64,000 nucleotides of DNA, taken from the NCBI GenBank assembly GCA_038200305.1, contig JBBPYD010000065.1:5362-69361 (forward strand). Direction: 5' to 3'. Positions 16,310 through 25,694 of the stretch are shown here, piece after piece. Under the pieces are notes generated by a model. That model was not told where the DNA came from. It worked only from the letters and a program-made list of their open reading frames with translations, and ran no database searches. This DNA comes from JANXXV01 sp038200305. Its GTDB lineage: Bacteria; Acidobacteriota; Terriglobia; Bryobacterales; Bryobacteraceae. The translations under genes were made by a program, and so were the position numbers. The first letter of the stretch is position 1. Each line of letters starts with the position of its first letter.

Positions 16310-17788
16310 ATGCCCCTTCTGGAACTTCGGCAAGTCAGCAAACGCTTTCTGGGAACCCAGGCGCTTCGAAATGTAGACTTCTCGGTTGAACCGGGCGAAG
16401 TGCATGCCCTGATGGGCGAAAATGGCGCCGGCAAGAGCACACTCGCAAAGATCATCGCGGGAGTAACTACACCGGATTCGGGAGAGCTTCGCTGGAACGG
16501 AGAAATCGTCACCATCGGCAGCCCGTTACGTGCCCAAGCCCTTGGAATCGGCATCATCTTTCAGGAACTGGATTTGTTCCCGCACCTGACCATCGCCGAG
16601 AACATGGCGATAGGGAACTCCGCAGCCCAGGAAAACTTCATAGTGCGCTCACGCGAACTGCACAGTTGGTGTTCCGGATTCCTGGACCAAATCCGTCTTA
16701 AAGCCAACCCTGGAACACTCTTGCGCCATCTCTCCATCGGAGAAGTGCAACTGGTAGCGATCGCCCGTGCCTTGAGTATGAACGCACGCCTTCTCCTGAT
16801 GGATGAACCAACGAGTTCTCTGACGGAAGATAGCGTCGAAGCACTCTATGAATTGATTTCCCAGTTGGTACGCAAAGGCGTTTCCATCGTGTACGTGTCT
16901 CATAAGATGGCCGAGGTGTTTCGGATCTCAAGCCGCATTACGGTCCTTCGCGATGGTTCGTACCTAGGGACCAGGGCAACCAGCGAACTCAGTATGGATA
17001 ATCTGATTTCAATGATGGTCGGGAGAACGCTCGAACAGCGAGAGCGGATGCGACGCGAAACCAGCCCCGAAACGATCTTGGATGTTCGCGGATTAAAGAC
17101 AGACTTTTTATCGGGCATTCAGTTCCAGCTTGGGGCGGGCGAGGTTCTTGGAGTCGCCGGTCTGGTGGGGGCGGGACGCAGTGAGCTTGGTGCGGCACTC
17201 TTTGGATTAAAACACCGGTTGACAGAGGATATCGAACTGGCTGGAAAACCATTTGTGCCGCGAACACCCGCGGAAGCCATACGGCAAGGGTTCTGTCTTG
17301 TTCCGGAAGACCGGAAAGGGGAAGGAATATTTCCGCAAATGCCGGTCCTGGAGAATGCGACTCTGGGCGTATTGGATCGTCTTCATCCCTTCGGCCTTCT
17401 AAAACGGGAACGGGATCTGAATGCTGTGGAGACGTTCCGTCGGAAGCTTGCATTCCCGGCGTTTCCCGATATCCCAATTAGCGCTCTCAGCGGGGGCAAC
17501 CAACAAAAGATTCTTATTGCCCGTTGGTTGATGGCCGATCCGAAGGTATTCTTTTTGGATGAGCCCACGCGCGGGATCGACATCGGCGCAAAGGAACAGA
17601 TTTATCGCATGATCGACGATCTCGCGTCTGAGGGAAAAGGAATTATTCTGGTAAGTTCGGAGCTGCCAGAGCTTTTCCGCTGCTGTGATCGGATTCTGGT
17701 ATTGCACGAAGGCAAACAGATGGCTCTTCTACATTCCGGACAAACGACACAAGAGGAAATTCTTGCATTCGCTACCGGGATAACTTGA
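16310..17788 (+). CDS. Sugar ABC transporter ATP-binding protein (RbsA-like)
   Basis: A 492-residue duplicated ATPase energising ribose-type sugar import. The first domain has Walker A GENGAGKST, signature LSIGEVQLVAIARA and LLMDEPTSSL. The second has the degenerate Walker A GLVGAGRSEL typical of RbsA/MglA, signature LSGGNQQKILIARW and FFLDEPTRGIDIG. The reading frame is complete, unlike its partners upstream. It may be a recent survivor or may serve another permease. It converges on the metallophosphoesterase gene with four bases between them. Confidence 0.88.
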   Translation: MPLLELRQVSKRFLGTQALRNVDFSVEPGEVHALMGENGAGKSTLAKIIAGVTTPDSGELRWNGEIVTIGSPLRAQALGIGIIFQELDLFPHLTIAENMAIGNSAAQENFIVRSRELHSWCSGFLDQIRLKANPGTLLRHLSIGEVQLVAIARALSMNARLLLMDEPTSSLTEDSVEALYELISQLVRKGVSIVYVSHKMAEVFRISSRITVLRDGSYLGTRATSELSMDNLISMMVGRTLEQRERMRRETSPETILDVRGLKTDFLSGIQFQLGAGEVLGVAGLVGAGRSELGAALFGLKHRLTEDIELAGKPFVPRTPAEAIRQGFCLVPEDRKGEGIFPQMPVLENATLGVLDRLHPFGLLKRERDLNAVETFRRKLAFPAFPDIPISALSGGNQQKILIARWLMADPKVFFLDEPTRGIDIGAKEQIYRMIDDLASEGKGIILVSSELPELFRCCDRILVLHEGKQMALLHSGQTTQEEILAFATGIT

Positions 17789-17792
17789 CGTA

Positions 17793-18512
17793 CTATTTGC
17801 CTACGGAAAGGCGGGAGGCAAGCAAGTTTGGCAAGCCAGCCTGGATAATCTTGCGTTGTGTTTTTTCGATGTCGTAAGACACGCGGCCAAATTCCACTAA
17901 GCGCTGCTCTGGGGTGAAGATGACGTAACCTGCCTGGGGATCGTGGTCGCGCGGTTGACCCACTGAGCCGGGGTTCACCAGATATCGCGTGTCGTTCTCG
18001 ATCTGGAAGGTATAGGGGGCCAGCATCCTGACTCCGTTCCGGTGCAGCAGGAAACCGCCCTGTAAATGCGTATGCCCAAAGAAGGAAACCGACGTGGTTA
18101 CCAATGACGCGATGTAACCGGCTTCTTCGCGGGTAATCAGATACTCGTCTTCGTCTGCTGGAGAACCGTGGAGAATTTGAAAATCCTCCACCGGAAGGGG
18201 TCCGCCGGGCAGGCTGCGCAGATACTCGCGGTTTTCCGGGGTCAAAATCCTATTGGTCCAGATGGCGGAAGACCGGGCAACGGGGTTGAACCACTCCAGG
18301 TCTTCGAGGCCGGCACAAGCCTTGTCATGATTGCCGCGGACGCCCGCCATAATGCTGGTGCGCGCCCAATCAAGCACCGTGTTGGGGTCGGGACCATAGC
18401 CGACCAGATCTCCGCAGCTCAGAATCCCGTCATACTTCCCGCGGCTATCCGCAAGAACCGCAGTCAGAGCTTCCCAATTGCTGTGAACGTCGCTGAGGAT
18501 TAGGTAGCGCAC
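17793..18512 (-). CDS. Metallophosphoesterase family protein
   Basis: A 239-residue calcineurin-like phosphoesterase. All metal-binding blocks are present: SDVHSNWEAL (residues 7-16), GDLVGYGPDP, GNHD, and the late FFGHTHLQGG. It resembles the small cytoplasmic YfcE/MJ0936-type group; substrate unknown. It overlaps the upstream membrane phosphoesterase by 13 bases, so the pair is co-transcribed and probably translationally coupled. Confidence 0.8.
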   Translation of the reverse strand: MRYLILSDVHSNWEALTAVLADSRGKYDGILSCGDLVGYGPDPNTVLDWARTSIMAGVRGNHDKACAGLEDLEWFNPVARSSAIWTNRILTPENREYLRSLPGGPLPVEDFQILHGSPADEDEYLITREEAGYIASLVTTSVSFFGHTHLQGGFLLHRNGVRMLAPYTFQIENDTRYLVNPGSVGQPRDHDPQAGYVIFTPEQRLVEFGRVSYDIEKTQRKIIQAGLPNLLASRLSVGK

Positions 18513-19636
18513 AGGCGTAGCAATGCGATCTCCGGAGGAGCTCCCAGGCGCGCCGGCAACCCGACCGTGCCAATGCCTCTGGTGACAAAGACGGAAGCGT
18601 TTTCTTTCCGGTATAGGCCATCGATATACGGTGTGAAAAAGCGGGCGATGTTCAGACCCTGATGCAGGATTTCCACATTCACCTGCCCTCCGTGCGTGTG
18701 GCCTGAGAGAGTTAAGTTGTATCCTTTCCGGGCCGCTACCGGGAAAACATCGGGGTTGTGCGAGAGCATGATATTCAACGTGTCCGGAACGAGCAAATCT
18801 TCAGCGCCGACGAGGTATTCCTTTCCGATTCGCTGGTAATCGACCCCGGCAAAATTGATGCGCGAACCGCCGAAGCGGAGAATCTGGGATTCGTGGCGAA
18901 GGAATCGGATGCCGATGCGAGCGCCTTGTTCCGTGGTGTACCGCTCACATCCCGCGTAGACTTCATGATTGCCAAGGCAACCCAATATGGGCGCATTCGC
19001 CTTTAGCCGAGACAACTGCCGCATGCAGGTATCGAGAGGGTCGCCAACGCTGGTGATTAGATCTCCAGTAACCAGGGCGATGTGGGCGCGAGTTTCGTTT
19101 GCCATATCGATGGCACGCGCGAGCATGGCTTCACTGACAAATGGGCCCAGGTGAATGTCGCTGATCTGCACAATACGTAATCCCTGCAGATCTTTGGGCA
19201 GATTCGGGATAGGAATATCGACCTGCCGCAGAGTGAGTTCTTCGCGCTTGATAATTGCAAAACCGGTAACCAGGACGGGCGCGGCAAAGGTGGCGGCCCG
19301 TGCAACGCCGAGGAAACGCCGCCGCTGCGGATCGAAGCGTGGGAGAGACTTCCAGAAACCAGCGATGAAAACGGCGGCTAAGGCCCAGGCTGCGATGGCA
19401 ATGGCTCCGGCCCGGAACCAACTCACCCAATAGTTGGGCAAGTGGCGCGAAAGTACAGCCGGAGACAAAGCCATCCCGATGGTGAGCCACACAACCGCGA
19501 TGCTAAGAACGGTACGCACTCTCTGCCGTACCGGCCCCGGCCGCTGCGTCGAATTCCATCGGCGCAATATGTAGATGGCTGCGAGACTTACGAGGTAAAC
19601 TATAAAATCAACTAGAACGTGAAGGCCTACAGGCAT
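18500..19636 (-). CDS. Membrane-anchored metallophosphoesterase (YkuE/YaeI-like)
   Basis: About 378 residues with several N-terminal membrane segments (to about residue 120), an RRRFLGVAR stretch, then a calcineurin-like domain: ISDIHLG, TGDLI, GNHEVY, SHNPD and SGHTHGGQ. Such proteins are thought to act on phospholipids or UDP-lipid compounds at the membrane. The start at 19636 (MPVGLHVLVDF) is preferred to a longer frame at 19771, which would run over the start of the divergent kinase gene and adds an unrelated arginine-rich tail. Confidence 0.8.
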   Translation of the reverse strand: MPVGLHVLVDFIVYLVSLAAIYILRRWNSTQRPGPVRQRVRTVLSIAVVWLTIGMALSPAVLSRHLPNYWVSWFRAGAIAIAAWALAAVFIAGFWKSLPRFDPQRRRFLGVARAATFAAPVLVTGFAIIKREELTLRQVDIPIPNLPKDLQGLRIVQISDIHLGPFVSEAMLARAIDMANETRAHIALVTGDLITSVGDPLDTCMRQLSRLKANAPILGCLGNHEVYAGCERYTTEQGARIGIRFLRHESQILRFGGSRINFAGVDYQRIGKEYLVGAEDLLVPDTLNIMLSHNPDVFPVAARKGYNLTLSGHTHGGQVNVEILHQGLNIARFFTPYIDGLYRKENASVFVTRGIGTVGLPARLGAPPEIALLRLCAT

Positions 19637-19686
19637 GAATACCTTTCCAGTGTACCGTGAATGCTTGAGGCGGTTACAATCGGAGG

Positions 19687-20604
19687 ATGTCCATTGTTGT
19701 GGTTGGCTCTGTAGCCTATGACGGTGTCGAAACACCCCACGGCCGCGTAGAGCGGATGCTAGGGGGCGCATGCACGTATATCTCGCTTTCCGCTAGCTTT
19801 TTCAATCCGGTGAAAGTTGTCGCAGTGGTGGGAGACGACTTCGATCAAGCCGATTTTGATTTTCTGGAGAGCCGGAATATCGATTTGGCGGGTTTGGAGC
19901 GGGTGCCCGGCAAAACCTTCTTCTGGGAAGGAGTATATTCGGAGGATATGAACGACCGCACTACCGTGCGGACCGACCTGAACGTTTTCGCGGATTTCCA
20001 GCCGAAGTTGCCCGAGGCTTACAAGAAGGCCCCCTATCTATTGTTGGGTAACATCCAGCCGGCGCTGCAGAAGAGCGTCCGCGATCAGATGAACGGGGTT
20101 CGCCTGGTGGGCGGCGACACGATGAACTACTGGATCAACGATTACAGGGAAGAATTGCTGGGCACGTTAAAAGACTGGGATTTCCTGTTGATCAACGATA
20201 GTGAGGCGCGGCTGCTATCCGGCGAATCCAACTTGCGCAAAGCGGCTGAAAAAATTCTGGCGATGGGGCCGAACACGTTGGTGATCAAACGCGGGGAATA
20301 CGGTGCAATGCTGTTCCGGCGGGACCAGTTCTTCGTAGTGCCGGGATACCTGCTGGAACAGGTTTTCGATCCTACCGGCGCCGGAGATTGTTTTGCGGGC
20401 GGATTCATTGGCTATCTTGCTGCCTGCGGTCTGGATCTAAAAAAAGACCACGTGGACCGGAAAGAATTGAGCCGCGCGGTGATTTACGGCTCTGTAATGG
20501 GTAGCTTCTGCTGTGAGCAATTTGGCGTGGACCGGTTCCGCACGCTAACCCGTACCGAAATTGATGCCCGTTTCCAAGAGTTTAAAACCTTCACGGATTT
20601 CTAA
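19687..20604 (+). CDS. PfkB-family carbohydrate kinase
   Basis: A 305-residue ribokinase-fold sugar or nucleoside kinase. The substrate-side LGGACTYISLSAS replaces the usual GG-x-AxN motif, and the ATP/anion-hole signature DPTGAGDCFAGGF carries the catalytic Asp. LVIKRGEYGAML is the preceding strand-loop. The substrate is not predictable. It overlaps the downstream glycosyltransferase frame by up to 44 bases. Confidence 0.85.
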   Translation: MSIVVVGSVAYDGVETPHGRVERMLGGACTYISLSASFFNPVKVVAVVGDDFDQADFDFLESRNIDLAGLERVPGKTFFWEGVYSEDMNDRTTVRTDLNVFADFQPKLPEAYKKAPYLLLGNIQPALQKSVRDQMNGVRLVGGDTMNYWINDYREELLGTLKDWDFLLINDSEARLLSGESNLRKAAEKILAMGPNTLVIKRGEYGAMLFRRDQFFVVPGYLLEQVFDPTGAGDCFAGGFIGYLAACGLDLKKDHVDRKELSRAVIYGSVMGSFCCEQFGVDRFRTLTRTEIDARFQEFKTFTDF

Positions 20605-22168
20605 AAAGTCCCCGGCTCAACGGCCTGCTTCCGGAATCTTCGCGCTGGTGATGGTGTTTCTGCTGCTAGCGGGTATCGGGATTTCTGCCGCGGCCTGGTT
20701 CTACAGTCAGGGTTATCTACTCTATTACGGGGATGCCGAAGCGCATCTGAACATCGCTCGCCGGATCGTGGATTCGCGAAATCCGGGATATGACCAAATT
20801 GGGACGGTGTGGCTTCCATTACCGCATCTGTTAATGCTGCCGTTTGTGCGGTCTGACGAGTTGTGGCGCACGGGCCTGGCGGGCACAATTCCGGGTGTGA
20901 CGTGCTTCGTAATGGCGGGGATGATGCTGTTCGCGGCAGTGCGGCGGATTTTTCAGAGCACGGCTGCGGCGTTCTGCTCAGCGGCGCTGTTCGCGCTGAA
21001 CCCGAATTTGCTCTACCTGCAGTCGATCCCGATGACGGAGCCGGTGTTTTTTATGGCACTCTGCGGATTGCTGTACTGCACCGTCGCATTCCACGGCACG
21101 CAATCGATCTGGCCGGTGCTGGGCGCGGGGGTGTTCTCCATTGCGGCATCGTTGACCAGGTATGAAGGCTGGTGGCTGATCCCGTTTGTGGCGCTCTATT
21201 TCTTATTCGCCTCGAAAAAACACCGGGTTCGCGATGCTGTGCTGTTCGGCATCATAGCGAGTCTGGCCCCGCTTTACTGGTTGGGGCATAACTGGTGGTA
21301 CTACGGCACATTTTTTGAGTTTTATTATGGGCCGTATTCAGCCCGGGGCGTCTATCAGAAGGCGCTGGATGCCGGGATGGCCCGGTATCCCGGCGACCAC
21401 GAATGGGGAAAAGCAATCTATTACTTCGGCTCGGCCGCGCAGCTCACGGTGGGTCCGGTTCTGCTGATCATGGGCTCGGCGGGTCTGCTGGCTGCGGTGG
21501 TGAAGCGTGCGTTTTGGCCGGTGCTGTTCCTTCTGCTGCCGCCGTTGTTCTACATGCTTAGCATGTACTCGTCCGGGACACCGATCTTTGTTCCGCACCT
21601 GTGGCCGCACGGATTCTACAACACCCGTTATGGGTTGGCGGTGCTGCCGCTGCTGGCATTTGGCGGAGGCGCGATTGTCGCGATTTTACCGGACCGGTTC
21701 CGAACCATGGCCGCATCCATCGTGATCTTAGCCGGCATTATTCCCTGGCTGGCCTATCCGAAAGCGGAAAACTGGATCTGCTGGAAAGAGAGCCAGGTGA
21801 ACTGGATAGCACGAGGGGCTTGGACGCGGGAGGCGGCCGATTATCTGCGCGATCATTTTGCCCCAGGCGATACCGTGTTTGCGGGGTTCGGAGATCAGAC
21901 GGGAATCATTCGTGAAGCGGGTATTCCGCTCCATTCCACCCTGCACGATGGAGATAATCCACAGTGGATGGCTGCGGTGGCCAGACCCGATCTCTTCCTA
22001 CGCTCGGAATGGGCGGTGGCGATTTCGGGTGACACGGTTACAGCCACAATGGATAGAGCGGAGAAGAACGGGTTACACTATCGTTGTGTGAAAATGATCT
22101 CTGTTAAAGACGCGCCTGTGATCGAGATTTTTCGACGCGAACCGCGGCGGCCAGTCCCGGTTCCATGA
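20561..22168 (+). CDS. GT39-like integral membrane glycosyltransferase
   Basis: A 535-residue protein with about ten transmembrane segments. The first loop has YYGDAEAHLNIARRI and later WLPLPHLLMLP, the pattern of GT39/83-like transferases using polyprenyl-phosphate sugars. A soluble C-terminal region follows from about residue 415. Start is uncertain: ATG 20561 or 20564 overlaps the kinase; ATG 20651 would begin directly at the first membrane segment. The stop overlaps the dapF-like start (ATGA). Probably acts in surface glycan or lipid modification. Confidence 0.72.
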   Translation: MMPVSKSLKPSRISKKSPAQRPASGIFALVMVFLLLAGIGISAAAWFYSQGYLLYYGDAEAHLNIARRIVDSRNPGYDQIGTVWLPLPHLLMLPFVRSDELWRTGLAGTIPGVTCFVMAGMMLFAAVRRIFQSTAAAFCSAALFALNPNLLYLQSIPMTEPVFFMALCGLLYCTVAFHGTQSIWPVLGAGVFSIAASLTRYEGWWLIPFVALYFLFASKKHRVRDAVLFGIIASLAPLYWLGHNWWYYGTFFEFYYGPYSARGVYQKALDAGMARYPGDHEWGKAIYYFGSAAQLTVGPVLLIMGSAGLLAAVVKRAFWPVLFLLLPPLFYMLSMYSSGTPIFVPHLWPHGFYNTRYGLAVLPLLAFGGGAIVAILPDRFRTMAASIVILAGIIPWLAYPKAENWICWKESQVNWIARGAWTREAADYLRDHFAPGDTVFAGFGDQTGIIREAGIPLHSTLHDGDNPQWMAAVARPDLFLRSEWAVAISGDTVTATMDRAEKNGLHYRCVKMISVKDAPVIEIFRREPRRPVPVP

Positions 22169-22947
22169 AAATCCCTTTTACCAAAGCCCACGGGGCTAAG
22201 AATGATTTTTTGCTCACTTGGGCCAGCGAGGTATCAGGGCAAAATTTGAGCGCAACCACCCAGGCCATTTGCGACCGGCATACCGGGGCAGGGGCCGACG
22301 GTTGGCTGGTGGTTTCGCCAGGTCCGGACGGCTGCCATGGCCAGATTCGACTGTTCAATCCAGATGGAAGCGAGCCTGAGATGTCTGGAAACGGCACGCG
22401 TTGTGCCGCCGCATTTCTAATTGACGCTGGACTGGCCGACACAGAGATCGAAATTTTAACGGGCGCAGGCAGGAAACAACTCCGGCTTATGGAGCGTTCC
22501 GGCTGTAAGTACCTTTTTGAGATGAATATGGGCCGGGCTGCAGTTGAAGAACTGTGGGGGACTCTGTTGGGTCTGCCGGTAACGGTCCTCAATGTCGGGA
22601 ATCCGCAATGTGCCGTCTTCGTGGACGACTTTCCCGCGGACTGGGAAGAAATGGGAGCGCGCATTGAGTCAAATGCCCGTTTTCCCAAGAGGAGCAACGT
22701 ATCCTTTGTAAGAGTGGTGGACGAGCACACCATTGAGGTGAGGTTCTTTGAGCGTGGCGTGGGCGTCACGATGAGCTCAGGAACGGGCTCGACAGGGGCG
22801 GCTGCCGCAGCCATTGCGCGCGGTGAAGTGAAGAGTCCAGTAACGATCAAAACTCCGGCAGGCCCCCTGGAGTTTCGGGTAGAAGAGGACGATTTGTACC
22901 TTATTGGCCCTGCTGAAATCGTTGTAAAAGGTGAATTCTTTCTGTGA
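22165..22947 (+). CDS. dapF: Diaminopimelate epimerase homologue with Ser/Ser active site
   Basis: A 260-residue protein matching diaminopimelate epimerase, which converts LL- to meso-diaminopimelate for lysine and peptidoglycan. NPDGSEPEMSGNGTRC and ERGVGVTMSSGTGSTG align with the two active-site blocks. However, the residues corresponding to both catalytic cysteines are serine (Ser74 and Ser205). The fold, length and substrate-side motifs are otherwise normal. It may be a slower epimerase, a different epimerase or dehydratase, or inactive. It is coupled to the upstream membrane protein and to the downstream dehydrogenase (GTGA overlap). Confidence 0.75.
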   Translation: MKIPFTKAHGAKNDFLLTWASEVSGQNLSATTQAICDRHTGAGADGWLVVSPGPDGCHGQIRLFNPDGSEPEMSGNGTRCAAAFLIDAGLADTEIEILTGAGRKQLRLMERSGCKYLFEMNMGRAAVEELWGTLLGLPVTVLNVGNPQCAVFVDDFPADWEEMGARIESNARFPKRSNVSFVRVVDEHTIEVRFFERGVGVTMSSGTGSTGAAAAAIARGEVKSPVTIKTPAGPLEFRVEEDDLYLIGPAEIVVKGEFFL

Positions 22948-24248
22948 CTGTAGAAGAAAAGCTGAAAGCAAAGATCATTTCCCGGGACGCACAGGTTGGT
23001 GTGATCGGCCTCGGTTACGTCGGCCTGCCGCTGGCGGTTGAGTTCGCTAAAGCCGGGTTCACTGTGACTGGTATCGACAATCAACAGTCGAAAGTGGATC
23101 TGGTGAATAAGGGTGAGTCGTATATTCAAGACATCCCGACGGAGATGCTGGCCGCTTTGGTGAAAGGTGGGAAGCTGAAGGCTACCAGCGATTTCTCCGT
23201 AGTTGCCAATCTGGATACGATCGATATCTGCGTGCCGACGCCGCTACGTAAGACGAAAGATCCGGATATGAGCTACATTGTGGCGGCATCTCAAGAGATT
23301 GCGAAGTATTTCCACGCGGGGATGCTGGTGATCTTGGAGTCGACTACATATCCCGGCACAACCGACGAGCTTGTTCTACCGATGTTGGAGCGCGACGATC
23401 TAAAGGTTGGCAGGGACTTCTTTCTATGCTTTTCGCCGGAGCGCGTGGACCCTGGGAATCCGAAGTATCAGACGATCAATATCCCTAAAGTGGTGGGCGG
23501 GATTACCGAAACGTGTACGAGTATGGGCGCGTTGTTTTATGGACAAGCGTTGGAGAAAGTGGTGCCGGTGAGTTCCACGCGCGTCGCCGAAATGGTGAAG
23601 CTGCTGGAAAATACTTTTCGGATGATCAACATCGGGCTTGTGAACGAGATGGCGTTAATGTGCGACAAGATGGGCATCAATGTGTGGGAAGTGATCGAAG
23701 CGGCGGCGACGAAACCGTTCGGGTTTATGCCGTTCTTCCCAGGCCCAGGGCTCGGCGGGCATTGTATTCCCATCGATCCGTTTTATCTTTCGTGGAAGAG
23801 CAAGCAGTCGGGAATTGAAGCGCGATTTATTGAGCTGGCCGGGTATATCAATGGCCAGATGCCGCACTTTGTGGTGGACAAAGTGCAGAATGCGTTGAAC
23901 GATCACAGCAAGCCCCTGCGTGGATCGCATGTTCATATTCTTGGAATGGCGTACAAGAGGGATATCGACGATGTGCGCGAATCACCGGCACTGGACATTT
24001 TGCATTTGTTGAAGCAACGCGGGGCAAAGATGACGTACAGCGACCCGTTCGTGCCACATATTCACATGGATGGCATACGGTTCTGTGCCGACGATCCGAA
24101 CACAATGGCGGCACTGGCGGATTGCGTTGTGATTGCGACCGATCACACGGATTTCGATTATGAGAATGTGGTGGCGACGTCGAAATTGATCGTGGATACG
24201 CGGAACGCGCTGAAGGGTGTGGTTTCGGACAAGATTGTGCGGCTGTGA
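22944..24248 (+). CDS. Nucleotide-sugar dehydrogenase (UDP-HexNAc 6-dehydrogenase)
   Basis: A 434-residue NAD-dependent enzyme oxidising the C6 of a UDP-sugar to a uronate. The N-terminal Rossmann motif is GVIGLGYVGLPLA, the catalytic Cys is in GPGLGGHCIPIDPFYL, and the C-terminal UDP-binding domain has GMAYKRDIDDVRESPA. It is closest to the WecC/TviB group using UDP-N-acetylhexosamines rather than UDP-glucose. The start is a GTG overlapping the upstream stop. Suggests synthesis of an acidic surface polysaccharide. Confidence 0.88.
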   Translation: MTVEEKLKAKIISRDAQVGVIGLGYVGLPLAVEFAKAGFTVTGIDNQQSKVDLVNKGESYIQDIPTEMLAALVKGGKLKATSDFSVVANLDTIDICVPTPLRKTKDPDMSYIVAASQEIAKYFHAGMLVILESTTYPGTTDELVLPMLERDDLKVGRDFFLCFSPERVDPGNPKYQTINIPKVVGGITETCTSMGALFYGQALEKVVPVSSTRVAEMVKLLENTFRMINIGLVNEMALMCDKMGINVWEVIEAAATKPFGFMPFFPGPGLGGHCIPIDPFYLSWKSKQSGIEARFIELAGYINGQMPHFVVDKVQNALNDHSKPLRGSHVHILGMAYKRDIDDVRESPALDILHLLKQRGAKMTYSDPFVPHIHMDGIRFCADDPNTMAALADCVVIATDHTDFDYENVVATSKLIVDTRNALKGVVSDKIVRL

Positions 24249-24269
24249 GGTATTGCCCAGAACGGGTCA

Positions 24270-25622
24270 TCAGTCTGGGCTCTCCATCCCCATCTGGGAC
24301 AGGCGGTACCGCAACGCATTGCGAGTAATGCCGAGCAAGCGCGCGGCCTGGCTCTTGTTGCCGTCGGCTCGGCGGAGGGCTTCACGGATAATCGACTTTT
24401 CGTAATCGTCCAAGCTGACGCCGTCGGGTAGAAAATGTTCGGCTTGGGTGGCGCGGGCGCGCGACGTATCGAGCTTGATGTCGGCGGCATCCAGCACCGG
24501 GTTGGAACTCAGCACGATACTACGCTCGATTACATTTTCGAGCTCGCGTACATTGCCGGGCCAACTGTACGCAATCAGCTTTTGCATGGCGCCTTCTGTG
24601 ATTTTCACTTCGCGTCCGGTCATTTCCGTGGCGACCTTTTTTGCGAAATGTTCGGCGAGGAAGGGAATGTCTTCTTTGCGCTCACGGAGGGCCGGTATGT
24701 TCATGGGGAGAACGTTGAGCCGGTAGTACAGGTCTTCGCGGAAAGTGCCGTTTTCCAGTGCAACCCGGAGATCCACGTTCGTCGCCGCGAGAACGCGGAC
24801 GTCGATATGCCGCGTCTTGTTGCTGCCGAGGCGCTCAATCTCCCGCTCCTGAAGCACGCGGAGGAGTTTGACCTGAATCGATGGTGGGACATCGCCGATT
24901 TCATCCAGGAAGACAGTGCCGGTGTCGGCGAATTCGAACTTACCTGGCTTGGTGGCTTGCGCACCGGTGAAAGCTCCTTTTTCATAGCCGAACAGTTCGC
25001 TCTCCATTAGATTTTCCGGGAGCGCGGTGCAATTGATTTTGACGAAAGGCTTGTCGCGGCGGGGGGAGTGAAAGTGGATCGCGCGCGCGATGAGGTCTTT
25101 CCCAACACCGCTTTCGCCCGCGAGCAGAACGGTGGCGCGGGTGGGAGCTACACGCATGATGGTGGCAAACACTTCCTGCATGACGCCGCTGCGGCCCACG
25201 ATGTTGTCGAATGCATAGCGCTGTCCGAGCTCTTCGCGGAGCTGTCGATTTTCATTGCGAAGAGCGCCGACTTCAAGCGCCTTATTCACGACGGTCATCA
25301 GGTGATCCAGCGAGAACGGCTTCAGCAGAAAATCGGCGGCACCGGCCTTCATGGCTTCCACCGCGTTCTCAATGGTGCCGAATGCCGTGACTACGATCAC
25401 CGGGACAAGCAAGTTCTGGCGGCGGATATTCGCCAGGAATTCGAGGCCATCCATGCCGGGAAGGCGAAGATCGGTGATAATGAGGCCAGCGCGATCGGCT
25501 TTGCGCAATCCATCTTCGGCAGTGCCGGCCTGGTCCACTTCGAACCCAGCGGAACGGAGTTGGAGTTCCATCACACGGCGGAGCTTTTCTTCATCTTCGA
25601 CGATCAGGATGCGCGGAGTCAT
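24270..25622 (-). CDS. Sigma-54-dependent response regulator (NtrC family)
   Basis: A 450-residue three-domain regulator. The receiver domain (1-120) has phospho-acceptor Asp51 in ITDLRLPG and a late Lys in LLKPF. The central AAA+ domain has Walker A GESGVGKD, ELFGYEKGAFTGA (sigma-54 contact loop) and Walker B GTVFLDEIGD. The C-terminal Fis-type helix-turn-helix is EALRRADGNKSQAARLLGITRNAL. It should activate sigma-54 promoters after phosphorylation. No histidine kinase gene is next to it, so its input is unknown. Confidence 0.93.
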   Translation of the reverse strand: MTPRILIVEDEEKLRRVMELQLRSAGFEVDQAGTAEDGLRKADRAGLIITDLRLPGMDGLEFLANIRRQNLLVPVIVVTAFGTIENAVEAMKAGAADFLLKPFSLDHLMTVVNKALEVGALRNENRQLREELGQRYAFDNIVGRSGVMQEVFATIMRVAPTRATVLLAGESGVGKDLIARAIHFHSPRRDKPFVKINCTALPENLMESELFGYEKGAFTGAQATKPGKFEFADTGTVFLDEIGDVPPSIQVKLLRVLQEREIERLGSNKTRHIDVRVLAATNVDLRVALENGTFREDLYYRLNVLPMNIPALRERKEDIPFLAEHFAKKVATEMTGREVKITEGAMQKLIAYSWPGNVRELENVIERSIVLSSNPVLDAADIKLDTSRARATQAEHFLPDGVSLDDYEKSIIREALRRADGNKSQAARLLGITRNALRYRLSQMGMESPD

Positions 25623-25694
25623 GAGCGGGAATTTGGGCTTGGGCCTTAATCGAAGATAACAGTGATTGGTTCTAATCCGCGAACTTGCCTTGGC

